From the NCBI GenBank assembly GCA_022419385.1, contig JAJUBI010000007.1, forward strand, positions 3,567,768-3,631,767: a DNA stretch of 64,000 bases. Reading direction: 5' to 3'. The position numbers were made by a program, and so were the translations under genes. Below, piece after piece: positions 1-10,630 of this stretch (position 1 is the first letter of the stretch; each line of letters starts with the position of its first letter). Under the pieces are notes generated by a model. The model made no database searches. It was not told the origin of the DNA and saw nothing but the letters and a program-made list of their open reading frames with translations. Origin of the DNA: Paraconiothyrium sp. Pb-2020 (lineage: Eukaryota; Ascomycota; Dothideomycetes; Pleosporales; Didymosphaeriaceae).

Positions 1-1712
1 ACGTGAACGATGCGCTTCTCCGAAAAATCGTTCTGTCTGAGCACTTTATCACATGCTATTAAGCGACGTTCGTGGAAATAATCGTGGTTTGACTTCGGTT
101 GTTGTTGAGTGGTGACGCTTGAGATGGAACTCCTCTGCATTCAAAACATCGTACAGGCAATAGAATCGCATATTACCTCGCCTAGCATCGCGAACGTTAA
201 ATAATCTCTGAGTTCGCTCGAAACATACTTCTCGTTTCTCTCTTGGTGAGACACCACAGGCGCAGAGCCGCCTCTGATGAATTTCCATCGATATATAGGT
301 CCCTGTAGCTAGTATCATTTTACTTAAAAATATGTGTGCGCATCTCTTCACTGCAACTTTCTGCGAGAGTGTACCTGACCAGTTGATTTATATTGGTTTG
401 TTCGTTCGGCTTTGTTCGGCAGTCTACACTTGTCGCGCGAGTCGGGCAACTCGTCTGTTTGCTTCTTTTCTCCGATGAGATCATCCGCAAGAGAGAGAAC
501 GGCTCGACTGACCGGAGGTTTACTGCGAAATGAGACGGAGTTCTCGCACATGCGGCAGGGCTCCGAAGAAGAAGGTTGCATAAGCTTCCCGATCACGTGC
601 AAGGCTGAGCACTGTGCAGATTACCATGCGTGAGCTTGAGGATCTGCCGGATTCGCAGGGGGTTTGTTTGATTGCCGCTCCGCCACAAAAGCTTGTCCGG
701 TGCCCCACGATTTCAATAGCTGGCACGACAGTGAATGAAGAAAGATCGATCCACCAAAGTATGCGATTGACTGTACACCTATGGTATGTACCAACGTGTC
801 GTCACTTTAGATCTAGTAACCGAACGTGTGTGAGCGGTGGGGAACATCTTGAGACGGACTGCGGGAGCCTGTGCAGGGTACCATAAGCGAAGATGTTCAC
901 AATTCCCGTATCGTTGAGCGTGGTGCCTCTTTTTCATCTTGAAGGCCATGAGCCGCCTTCGTTTGTCCTGCGGTAAACGCTGTGCATAGGGCTGCAGTAT
1001 TATGTGTCACAGTAACGCTTTCCTCCAGTGGAGATGTCGAGCGCCTGAAAGCCCTAACTTACGCCCGTCGGATCTTAGCGAACGCCATGACAGGGGTCAC
1101 AATAGCTGGCAATCTCAACCCTGGTTTGTAGAATTGATCATTGATGAGATGGTAGTGCGAATTGGCTCTCACAACGACGATCAAGCGAGGCGCAAGTGTT
1201 TCTTCATCATTGGGTCCCATACACTACTATAGAAACAGTGAAGGAACTGTTAGCAATCGCACCCATGTCCACAAGCGATCCCCCGTTCCCGTCCTTCGGA
1301 CTTCGACCTGTTGCCCGCGTGGACTACTTGGAGCCTCTCGTGCGAAATTGGTGCGTTCTCCTATGCGGGAACTGAGTGTCAGGCTACTTGCCGGGGCGAA
1401 GCGCACGAGTTATTCTCCTTGAAACGGACCTCATTGGAGACTCGACAGGAGATGCCCAATGAAGAGACCTTTCCTCAGCAGGCGTTTACGCACGAGGTGC
1501 CGGGGCGAGGATGCGGGAGGGAAACAACGCCTTACTTCGACTCCGCCGGCAGACCTTGCGTGGACATCCGCATCCTACCGTGGAGCCTGATGAAAAGCCA
1601 TGCGTACAAATACGGCTGCTGCCGTGATGCATCTTCCTATCAGTCAAGCCACACAGTTCATTCCATTCTTTAAGTATTATTGTCACATTCATTCATCATC
1701 CTATCTTACATC
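1..1712. other. Gene-free left end
   Basis: No ORF here has convincing codon use, a recognisable domain or a splice-consistent extension. The short open frames overlap one another on both strands, as expected by chance. The last 60 bases, CT- and AT-rich, are probably the promoter and 5' UTR of the GH16 gene that starts at 1713. Confidence 0.6.
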
Positions 1713-2836
1713 ATGCATACTTCCACTCTTTTTACTTCTTTGGCGCTTGCGTCTTCCGCCCTTGCGGGATACGAGGTCAAGTTTGACTACAGCGGTCCCA
1801 GCTTTTTTGACAACTTTGATTTCATCAATGTCAGTCTTTAATATCCATGAAGGATACAAGAGTTGAAGAACATCTGTACTGATGACGAATTGCAGGAGCC
1901 TGATACCAGCTTCACACAAGGGTTCGCCCAATACGTCAGCAAGGATGAGGCTACCTCGATGGGTCTTGCCAGCATTGTAGACAACAAGGCGCACATTGGC
2001 GTCGACATGAACAACACATATGATCTGGGGAGCACCGGACGAAAGAGCGTTCGTCTCCATGGACACGACGTATTCGATAAAGGTCTCCTTGTAGCAGACT
2101 TTGCCCATGTTCCGGTAGCAGGCTGTGGGCAATGGCCGGCCTTGTACGATCGCTTCGTTTTGCATACCTATTCATACCGCTAACAGTCTGCAGCTGGGTC
2201 TACCGCGGTGAAATAGCCGAAGGCTACTCGGAGATCGACATCCTCGAGAACGTTGACAAGTCGACCGCCAACACCCATTCATTCTACACCTCCGAAGAGT
2301 GCAGCGTGAACTTCGACGTCGGCAGCCCGCTCAAGACGGACAACTGCCACTACGATCCTCAGGCATCAGGAAAACAAGGCTGCAGCTTCAGTGCCGAGGA
2401 GGGAACCTTCAACCAGGCTTTCAACGACAATTACCAGATCATCGCTCTGCAGGTCGAGAATGATGCTATGAAGATTTGGCATTTCGGAAAGAATGAGATC
2501 CCGGCTGATTTGAGTGCTGGCACTCCGGATCCTTCCACCTGGAAGACGCCTACTGTTTCTCTTTCGCCCAAGAGCTGTGATTTCGCGACGGCGTTCAGCC
2601 AGTTCAAAGTCGTAAGTGCTCGACCGCGGCCTATCCCAGGATTAGCTACTAATAGAGTAATTCAGATCATCAACATTACTTTCTGCGGTAGCTGGGCTGG
2701 CGGTGCCAGCGACTGGGACGCTACGTGTGCCGCTGAGACCGGTACCGACTGCAACACCTGGGTTGCCAACAACCCTGATGACTTCAAGGACACCTTCTTT
2801 GAGTTCAATTCTGTGAAGCTCTACCAGCAAGTTTAG
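1713..2836 (+). CDS. Secreted GH16 family endo-beta-glucanase (laminarinase type)
   Basis: Four exons: 1713-1829, 1896-2143, 2194-2611 and 2666-2836, giving 317 aa with every junction in frame. The first 18 residues (ending SALA) form a signal peptide. The join between exons 2 and 3 restores GQWPAFW, as in fungal GH16 enzymes. The catalytic motif EIDILENV follows, with its two Glu as nucleophile and acid/base. Introns are 66, 50 and 54 bp. The C-terminal part is Cys- and Trp-rich (FCGSWAGG, CAAETGTDC), typical of the non-anchored fungal GH16 group. There is no GPI signal. Known family role: endo-hydrolysis of beta-1,3(4)-glucans outside the cell, in wall remodelling or nutrition. The exact substrate is not decided by the sequence. 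Confidence 0.93.
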
Positions 2837-3316
2837 ATGTAACACTTACGTGAAGTCGTGTATTCCGATGAGGGAAAAGGACGGATAGTGTAACACATTA
2901 TGCACCGCACTGTACCACTAGATGAGAGGTTTTGTATATTTGTACATATCACCAATTAGAACTTATAGACCTCACGATAATCACATACACAAAGCGAAGA
3001 CTGTTCGAATTTGTCTATATACGAAGCACACTGTTCAGTGCAAGAGTCCAAAACCGAAATTGTGGGGTGTTGGCACCAAAACTGTTCATCGTCCACTCCA
3101 TCGTTAACCCTTCTTGGGTTGTAGGAAGAGTCAATGTCTAATGCCCTCAGCAGACCCAAAGGCACTTTATTCTGTCCCTCAACAAGGATTTGAAGACTAT
3201 TGCATTGTATAAGGGTGCATGGACGCCCAAAAGGTGCCTGAACACTGTTCCGTGAACCGTCAGTCAGTCATCAACCAGGCCCACGTTGAAGGAACCCTGA
3301 CAGTGAACAGGAAGAT
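2837..3316. other. Intergenic between convergent genes
   Basis: AT-rich 3' flank shared by the GH16 gene and the convergent minus-strand gene. No gene is seen. It presumably holds both polyadenylation regions. Confidence 0.5.
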
Positions 3317-4748
3317 TCACTCGTCATCTTCTGCTTCCAGCTCCTGAAATGCAGTCGCGACAGCGTGCGCGAGTTCTCGCAACAACGTCGTTATCATCTC
3401 CAAGCAATGCTGCTTCACCTCCTGCCAGAGATCCTCAGCTGGAGCAAACCACACCTCGCTTGATCCATCCTTGTGCCAACCACGGATTCTCCGCAAGACA
3501 TTCAATGCGAGAGCCATCACGGAGAGTTTCCACAATGCGACCAAGAACTCGGACGGGCCTTCCATGGCCTTGACGAAGAGGATATAGGAATATGTGATTG
3601 GCACGATGAACCTTCCGATCACACGAGCAGTGACATCATCCAGCTCCCATGGACCAAGCTTGTAGATCTTGATATCGGGCAACTCTGTACTGGATGAGTC
3701 ATCGAGCTGGGGGGAGAGCTTCGGACTGTGGGTGCCGCGAGCGGTGCTGATAGGCGAGTCATCAATGTCACCGCCCGCAGGTCCAAAGCGGTGGAAGCGG
3801 AACTCGTGCTGGGCTATGGCATCCAGGATTTGTTGTGCCGGCGACACAGACGCGTTCGCGTCGATCGGCTCTCCTTCGAGTTGGCCTCCAATGTTCGAGA
3901 TTGAATCGTCTGGAAGTACTTGGTTCTGAGCACTAGCGCGAAGATCGTCCACTGTTGTATTGATCAGTCCCGTCTCGATGGATGATACGATCATATAATC
4001 GGAAAATCTACTTACATGGCGGACTATGACGAAGAGAATGTTGTCTGAGCACGGCGAAGCCTACGTTTGCAGAGACGTTGCTGGGGGACTCGGACGAGGA
4101 CCCCTCGCATGCTTTGCGGATAGACTCTTCTTTGCCAACTGCTTCAGCCGTCGCAAACTCGCTGTAATCAACCCAGTGCTCTTGGGTGAGGAGATTGGGG
4201 AGAGCAGCAGCTTCCTTGTTCCCGGCAGCGGGGATAGTGTCAGCAGTCATCGCAGCTTCTGCCGAACCGGCCTCGACACCAAGAATTTCCATTTCTTCCT
4301 CGTTCTGATCCCTCCAACTCTTACGCAGTGGACTCTGGACCTCCGTGTCACCCCCAACATCCTCGCGCTTTCTCATCTCCTCTCGCTCCTTGTACAATTG
4401 CATCTTGGCTAGGTGACCCAAATCCTTGTTCTCTTCCTTCAACTTCTCCCACTCATCCAGATCCAGGGTACGCGACCGCTCGGGAGGGAGCGATCCGAAT
4501 GTCTCGGAACCCGGCGAACGCTCCGATGGATGCAGCCCCACCTTCTCGAAGCCAGGCTTGAAGTTCTCAACACCTCCGGTCGGAGAAGCGCCTGGTGGTG
4601 ACATGTTGCTGCCGGAGCTGAGGTTAGCGCGCGAGTGGCCGCCCTTGAAGAAGTCTTTGAACCGGTTGGTCCTGCGGGAACCTTTCTGATCGGGCGTTTT
4701 GAGGGCGGCGAGGTGCTCGACGCTGTTTTCGGCGCTGAGGCGGGCCAT
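3317..4748 (-). CDS. Uncharacterised fungal protein with C-terminal hydrophobic region
   Basis: Two exons on the minus strand: 4748-4016 and 3951-3317. The 64-bp intron has donor GTAAGT and a CTGAT branch just before ACAACAG. The protein is 455 aa. The start is the first ATG of the frame; the open frame upstream of it has no ATG. The N-terminal half is charged and Ser/Pro-rich, with a helical Lys/Glu stretch near residues 120-140. The C-terminal part has two hydrophobic stretches (RFIVPITYSYILFVKAM and FLVALWKLSVMALALNVL) and an acidic end, so it may be peripheral or inserted in a membrane. I do not recognise the family. It could be lineage-specific. Confidence 0.7.
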
Positions 4749-5194
4749 GATAGTGGTGTGCGTGTTGGCTGGGTTACGCGTCTCGTGGAAGGTGCAGTCA
4801 GTTTTGTTTGGCACGACGCGTGGGCGGGCGTTTGCTGCCAAGACAAACGCGTTCGTGAAGTCAGTAATGGTCGGTTACCTAAGCGAGATGAATGTGGATG
4901 TCACATGCACTGCTCGTGAAGCGTTATTTCTCCCCTAATCAGGTGCCAAAAGAGCTGAGTTTTATGAGATTATTTTGAGCCTTGCTGACCACATTTGCTA
5001 TCAGTCTCTTAGGTGAAACTCTTCTCGATCCTGCGTGCAACATCAATATGCATAACGGGAAAGGATTATAAGTTGGACACTCTTCGACCGTACCGTACAC
5101 TTTACTTAAATACTGTTCTCCGTCATCCAGATATCATCACTCCATATGGTTGTCCCACTGCTCGGCTCCAAAAATCCTCGACTCAAGCCGGCAC
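4749..5194. other. Intergenic
   Basis: Upstream region of the 455-aa gene and 3' flank of the small minus-strand gene ending at 5195. No gene is seen. Confidence 0.5.
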
Positions 5195-5702
5195 TCACGT
5201 GCGTCCGTCCAAGCCATTGCGCCAAACAAAGAAGCCAAGGACAGCGAGTATGACAATGACAAGCTGGCCCTTGAAAGTTCGAAGATCCTGCATGATGGTG
5301 CTGAAGAAGGGGCGAGACTCCAACGAACGAAGCGTCACGCCGTCATCCCTGCCCATGAAGAACCGGTCGCGGTACCGCTCAAGAGCGTCATCGAGGTTGC
5401 TACGGTACTGAACTGGTTCGATTCCTCCATATTATTAGCTCGATATAAAAGATACTATCATGAGCCTCAAACTTACCGTAGTCACGCACAATGACTCCGA
5501 GATCTGCGAGTTCACGTTCATTATGGAAGGACTCTGCAGCCTTGATTTTCTTCCGCAATTCCTTGCGAGTGGCAGCTTCGCGAACACTTGGAGACGGTTC
5601 GGCGACTGGGAGTATTTAGTAGATAGTCTGCAAAAGAGGCGAGATATCACCAGACTTACCGTGCTCCCCCATACCAGTGATTCTCTTCTTGGGGTATGCC
5701 AT
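5195..5702 (-). CDS. Small tail-anchored membrane protein
   Basis: Three minus-strand exons: 5702-5660, 5605-5477 and 5412-5195, with introns of 54 and 64 bp. Branch sequences CTAAAT and CTAATA sit before the acceptors. The protein is 129 aa. It starts MAYPKKRITG, continues with a charged helical middle rich in Arg/Glu, and ends with one hydrophobic segment (QLVIVILAVLGFFVW) followed by a short polar tail. That topology suggests a tail anchor in the ER or outer mitochondrial membrane. The first exon is only 43 bases and is easily missed, but all three exons are in frame and each junction keeps coding-like sequence. Function is not recognised. Confidence 0.72.
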
Positions 5703-6104
5703 GGTGATAGGTGGAAAGTGCTCTCGTTATCTTGCTGTCAGAGGTTAGCTGAGGCTGATAGTGCCAATCGTGAGTTGATCAAGTGATAGAGCCGTGCGTA
5801 CTGCTCGAATAGGTTTGCTTCGTCTCGTTAGCGTGGCACAGGCGCATGTATCCATTTGAAGGAGGCCAGTGAGACATGAGGTCGGTCTGAATGACTTTTG
5901 TCGCCGACGAACTTTGCCTCCACGATCACGCACGCCAGGCAGACGCGTCTACCAGCGCGTCCCAAGCCAACCTCGCGCAGCATGCGACTATATGAACCTG
6001 GGAGCGGCAAGCCTTTAATCTCATTATCGCCCTCACACTCGCGCTTATATATTAACTCACTCAAACATATAACCCGATTAGCATCGAAAATCAAACCCGC
6101 AGCC
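5703..6104. promoter_or_regulatory. Divergent upstream region with TATA box at 6046-6054
   Basis: This region separates the minus-strand tail-anchored gene from the plus-strand gene at 6105. A TATATATTA element at 6046-6054 lies about 50 bp before the 6105 ATG and probably sets its transcription start. Seen directly; the function is inferred. Confidence 0.45.
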
Positions 6105-6596
6105 ATGCTCTCTACCAATTTAAGCATTACCCACTTTATCATCTGCAACCTCATCGGCTGCCTCATCCTCATCGCGCTCTTTGTCCACGAGCCGACCTTC
6201 CAAGCCTTCCACGAAACGCTGTTCTACATGCACGTCGTGGCACGCTTCGCGTTCCAATACCTTCAACTTCAGATCAGGTACGCGACTCTGAATTCGACCG
6301 ACTTCTCGACCTGGCTCGCCTCGTGTGCCCGCGAGATTCTCATCTTCGCCGCGCCCGTCCTCCGACCGATTCTTCCATGGGCGACGCGCTTCGGCACGCA
6401 TATCATTCACTTCAGCCTGCACTTCTTGTGCTATGTTAATGGCGCAGTGGTAGAGGCCGGAAAGTACGTGGTGGATCTCGTTGCATATATGGGCAAGGAT
6501 GCTAGAGAGCTGAAAGACATGTGGAGGGTTGCGGGTAAGGAGGTTGCTGAATTCTGCAATTCGGACTCGAAGATTTGGGCGGCGTTTGGTCTTTGA
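6105..6596 (+). CDS. Small membrane protein, unknown family
   Basis: Single exon, 163 aa. The start chosen is the ATG directly after a TATA box and a run of CCCGCAGCC leader sequence. The longer upstream reading lacks membrane-protein character. The N-terminus is a long hydrophobic helix (ITHFIICNLIGCLILIALFV). A second, more amphipathic stretch lies around EILIFAAPVLRPILPW, and the C-terminal third is amphipathic. This suggests one or two membrane segments. No domain is recognised. The neighbours are unrelated, so context gives no hint. Confidence 0.65.
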   Translation: MLSTNLSITHFIICNLIGCLILIALFVHEPTFQAFHETLFYMHVVARFAFQYLQLQIRYATLNSTDFSTWLASCAREILIFAAPVLRPILPWATRFGTHIIHFSLHFLCYVNGAVVEAGKYVVDLVAYMGKDARELKDMWRVAGKEVAEFCNSDSKIWAAFGL

Positions 6597-7294
6597 TTAT
6601 GAGTTTTTTGGCATAACATTCGGACATGAAAGCGCATGGTACAGGAATGAGATGCCATGGGAAGCGCGGGTTTCCAAGTTTGCACGGATGTTGATGAGAG
6701 AGAACATGTTCGAGAACAGAAGATTGGACTCTAATCTAGGGTAACTTTTATGGTATACTTGCAATTGTACACAGTGGACGAAGCGAAAAAATTGAGCTTC
6801 TTAGTGTTCGACTGCCATGATCATTCCCCTCTGCTGAGAGAGACCAATGATAAGTGCACAACCTTGTAGCGTAGGATAACTGATACTATAAGATGCGAAA
6901 TGATACTGTATGGTCGTCGCTCATGTTGGGCGAGAAGCAGTATACATCTAGTGTTACCGCAGCGAGAACCAAGAGCGTGCCAGGCCCTCCAAGGCATACT
7001 GAAACCGCCTAATGCAGCTGCCGATTATGAAGTGAATTATGCCACACTTATCAGAAAGCCTATGCGAAGGGCTTTTCGAGATTCAGCGTACACTATTGTG
7101 CGTTTTGAACCGATTTAGGAAGTGACGACACGTGGATGCAGTCGCGCCTTCCTTTTGAACCCAGTACCAAAAGAAAACCGCGCCCACATTCCCCTCCTCA
7201 CACCCTCGTCTTGTTTGAACCACATTCCCTCGCTCTTTTTGGATCACACTGTTGATTCAAAGCTAACATCGAATAGACTATCCCAGAGTTCAGC
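6597..7294. other. Intergenic
   Basis: No gene is seen. The last 100 bases are pyrimidine-rich (CCCACATTCCCCTCCTCACACC), resembling the promoter/leader of the MYND gene. Confidence 0.5.
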
Positions 7295-8410
7295 ATGGAC
7301 AAGGACAAGACAGCCCTTCTCAAATGCGCCAAATGCGCGCGTGTTCCCGGCGCCCGCAACCGCTTTGATGGTCTTGTACTCTGCAAGTGCAAAGGCCGCT
7401 ACTACTGTAACAATACCTGTCGGGAGGCAGATGCCGACGTTCATGGGCCCGACTGCAAGACAATCGAATACCTGGCGCAGCCTGAGGACATGATCAACGC
7501 CCCCGACATGATCAAGCGCCGCGACAAAGCCTCCGCCGAGATGGCCAAGCAGGACGACGTGATATATCACCTGGTCCTTGAGATACATATGTCGGGTAAA
7601 CCAAAACGCGCGAGGTACATAGCGCCATTCGTCGAGCTCGCGGGCCTCGAGCAGAAGATCCAAGAGACCATCCAGGATGGCTTCAAAACCGTCGTCCCCA
7701 GCGGCGCATTCCTCTCTGAGTTGCTCCACGCGCCGGTTAGCGGCCTAGCTGGCGTCGAGGAGATCCGTATCCCCTTCCATGGCCTCGAGGGCTCCATCGC
7801 TTTCCACATTCATTACGAGAAGGCAAATTACATCAAGTACTGCTACCGAAGCTGTTTCTGGAGCTTCGACAAGTTGCTTTACACGGTCGTTGTCGATACC
7901 CCGAAAGTCTCGTCCCGCCCGCATGAGATACGAAGTCAATTCGTGACTGAGGTGGAGGTCGAGGCTACCTTCGGAAGCATGGTCTCTGCGGTCGCGTGTG
8001 TGAAAGCGATTGTCAATCGGTGGAATAACGAGGCAAGCAACTATGAGAATAAAATCATTCCTGTCGATCAAGATTCGGTGCGCGGTGTTATGACATCGTC
8101 AAGGATGAAGACGATCGAGCTGAAGCATGTGCGCATCATCACGCGGTGTTTGTGGCAGGCTGGAGGGCTCAAAGGGTCGAATGGAAAGGCAATTATGGTG
8201 GAATGCCAGGACAGGGACGGTTTCGCCAAACGCAAGTGGGTGGTTAAGTCTGAGATGACAAAGAAGGCAGCGACTGAGGCTCAGAGCGTGCCCGACAAAC
8301 GCATACGTCCAGACGAGGATGTGGACCAAGACAGGAGCGAGGTGAAGCGCATACGGGTCCTCGAAAACGTAGACTTGACCGGAGAGGACGAGGACGGAGA
8401 GGCAACGTAG
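7295..8410 (+). CDS. MYND-type zinc finger protein
   Basis: Single exon, 371 aa. Residues 11-54 hold the MYND ligand pattern: C11, C14, C30, C32, C38, C42, H50 and C54. The second pair is spaced C-x-C instead of the usual C-x2-C. MYND fingers bind proline-rich peptide partners. The middle of the protein (about 90-300) is globular with no known domain, and there is no SET domain. The tail is charged, with two basic patches (KRIRPD, KRIRV) and an acidic end after VDLTGEDED. The first could act as nuclear localisation signals and the last resembles a SUMO-interacting motif. A regulatory or adaptor role in the nucleus is inferred. Confidence 0.82.
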   Translation: MDKDKTALLKCAKCARVPGARNRFDGLVLCKCKGRYYCNNTCREADADVHGPDCKTIEYLAQPEDMINAPDMIKRRDKASAEMAKQDDVIYHLVLEIHMSGKPKRARYIAPFVELAGLEQKIQETIQDGFKTVVPSGAFLSELLHAPVSGLAGVEEIRIPFHGLEGSIAFHIHYEKANYIKYCYRSCFWSFDKLLYTVVVDTPKVSSRPHEIRSQFVTEVEVEATFGSMVSAVACVKAIVNRWNNEASNYENKIIPVDQDSVRGVMTSSRMKTIELKHVRIITRCLWQAGGLKGSNGKAIMVECQDRDGFAKRKWVVKSEMTKKAATEAQSVPDKRIRPDEDVDQDRSEVKRIRVLENVDLTGEDEDGEAT

Positions 8411-10630
8411 TGCGAACGCGTCCTCCTGCGAGGAAAGCAAGGTAAGTTACCTGCTGCCTTGCGTTACCGGGCTGGTTCGGCTGATCCTCTAGCAGTGTGA
8501 AGTAGAACCGTCGCAGGGATGGAGAAACAAGATCACGATTGAGGTTAACTAGTCACCAAAAAGGGTAGTAAATGCCACATGGGATTGTATACCGTAGGGT
8601 AACTCACTGTACAACAAATATCTAAATTTCTATTTTGTCATACTGTTTCGTAGATGCTCACTCGTAGAAGGTGCTAACACCAGAAGTCCGACTCATTCCT
8701 TCGGCCGCTGTGAATGGTACAGGCGACTTTCACCTTCGTCCTCATTGGACATTGTCATTGGAGGACGTCTCCATGAAACGTATACACAGTAGTGATGACG
8801 CAATTTGGACAACTGTCCAATAGCACTCTAGAAGGCAAACAGTGCTGTACGGCACGAACGTGATGACCTGGGCGGGATTGATGTTGTGGATGGTTGGAGA
8901 GCGCGAGGCTGACAGCACTAAGCGTTGGACGTTTATGACGTAACGCTGGCCTCGCCTAGTGGCCGGACTGTGAGTGGATGCAACGTCGCAATACCGCCGC
9001 CTCCACTCACCGCTCCTCCACCCTACACTGTCTTCAGCCTCGCTGACTTTCCTCTTTTGCCTGCACGAGGCTGCATGTACGTTTGGTCCTGCATGAACTT
9101 CACATTCGGTTCCACGAGCGGTCTGCACGCACGCCCCTCGTCCTTCTCTTTCCGAAAAGGACAACTATTCTCAATTTCTAATCATCCACGCGCCCGCACG
9201 CCCTTTTCGAGGCATACAAGCAGATGTGCGTTCTGATTGGTTTATATTGAATGCACGACGGTGAGGTGGAGCCCACAAGCCGCCTTCCGGAGACCCATAA
9301 GGCTGAGTACTAAGGCTTAGAACCTTGCAATCCCACGCGGAACAGGTCAGCTCGCGACGTTGAATAACCTTACATTACTTTAATCTCATTGTACTCTTGA
9401 TCCAGGGCATCGATCGAATCGGACATCTTGGCTGGCGTGGTGGTCAGCTCGATTGTGTACACCCCGGCCAGATGATGTCGACTTATGCAGGGACAACTGC
9501 CACTCCCACCGCATACAGAAGACCTGGCTATAGGGGATGAGTGAGACATTTTCCTCTTGTGGGTCGTTCGATACCCGCGACTGTAGTCGGTCTTGATGAC
9601 TCTACCGAGTTCGTTCACCTACCAACGACAGCACAGAGTTGCGGGCTCAGGATCAGACCCTGGAACGCCACATTGCGAAAGTTGGCGCCTCTCGACCGCC
9701 TCAACGTTCGAGAACACTTCTATCTACACCTGACTGCATACGATGACGCTACACTGTCAGCCCGTTATCCTATCGTCTGCTCAATCAACAGTATGCCTCT
9801 TGAACGTGGGGGCAAGCTCTATGGCTATGCACAAAGCTTACCGATGCACAACATGCGTTATGTTTACCGCAAGAACACGTTACACTCTCACAAGAAGGAC
9901 CATGTGTCACATGTTCAGCCCTTCCTAATGAACGGTGGAGCATTACCAGAATCGTGGGAGGCTTGTTGCATGCAAGCATGTTGGCCAGACCACTGCTTCT
10001 GATTTGTGTTCCTCCTTCGTCAAATTGCATTCGAGAAAAGTCTTCACCTCCAGATCCTCCAACGAACGACTTGCTGTCACCATGTGGAAACGACAGAAGT
10101 CGGTCAGGCTGGAAATTGTGCCAACCATATGCGGCTAGGTTACCGCCCCAAAGCCACGCCGATATGGAACCCACCAAACGGGGGCCGCCGCCCGTGGCTC
10201 GGCTGCTCGATGCCGCTGAACGCTACGGACACGACTCATTCCTATTGATGGACACGCAGTATGGTCACAGCTGGGATGGTTCGGTGCCTTGTCTGCCTGC
10301 CCGCCTTTTTGGAATGCGAGGGACTAGCGCTGCATGGGAGTTTGATGGACTGCGCCCGCCGTTGGATGGTGATTTGCTGGGAGCCAATCTGGGCGGGGAT
10401 TTTGGCGGCAGAGCCGAGGACGCCCGGGGTCTGACCGCCCCACTTTATTCTCACGGGGAGCGGGCTGTTGCTGAAAATACACCCAAGCTCGTGCCGTCAC
10501 TGCTGCGGCTGAGTGCTTCATCGCAACGTTCAATCGTTTATTAACGTACTTTGAGCCCCCAATGGACGCCATACGATCTCTACCATCTTCTCTACCCCTT
10601 GGCACTTTCAGCCAGGCGGACGACTGAAAG
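8411..10630. other. Long intergenic stretch, one doubtful Cys-rich ORF
   Basis: About 2.2 kb with no gene I can support. Open frames near 8742-9236 are overlapping and low quality. A cysteine-rich reading on the minus strand near 9785-9950 and a short frame at 9370-9618 are described separately. The final segment is the promoter of the calpain gene. Confidence 0.45.
9785..9943 (-). other. Doubtful Cys-rich ORF segment, possible metallothionein-like exon or relic
   Basis: The minus strand reads SCESVTCSCGKHNACCAS, followed at once by a consensus donor GTAAGC. The CxC...CC spacing recalls small fungal cysteine-rich or metallothionein-like proteins. A second short minus-strand frame downstream (9618-9370) reads VCGGSGSCPC and ends at a stop near 9370. 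I could not join the two with consistent phases, so this may be a decayed gene or chance. Confidence 0.2.

Noticed and set aside
8742..9236. Overlapping 100-140 codon ORFs on both strands
   Set aside because: No domain, no splice-consistent extension, and poor codon bias. They look like chance in GC-rich DNA.
9954..10544. 196-codon plus-strand ORF upstream of the calpain
   Set aside because: Low-quality composition and a TGG-rich start. It overlaps the promoter and has no family features.
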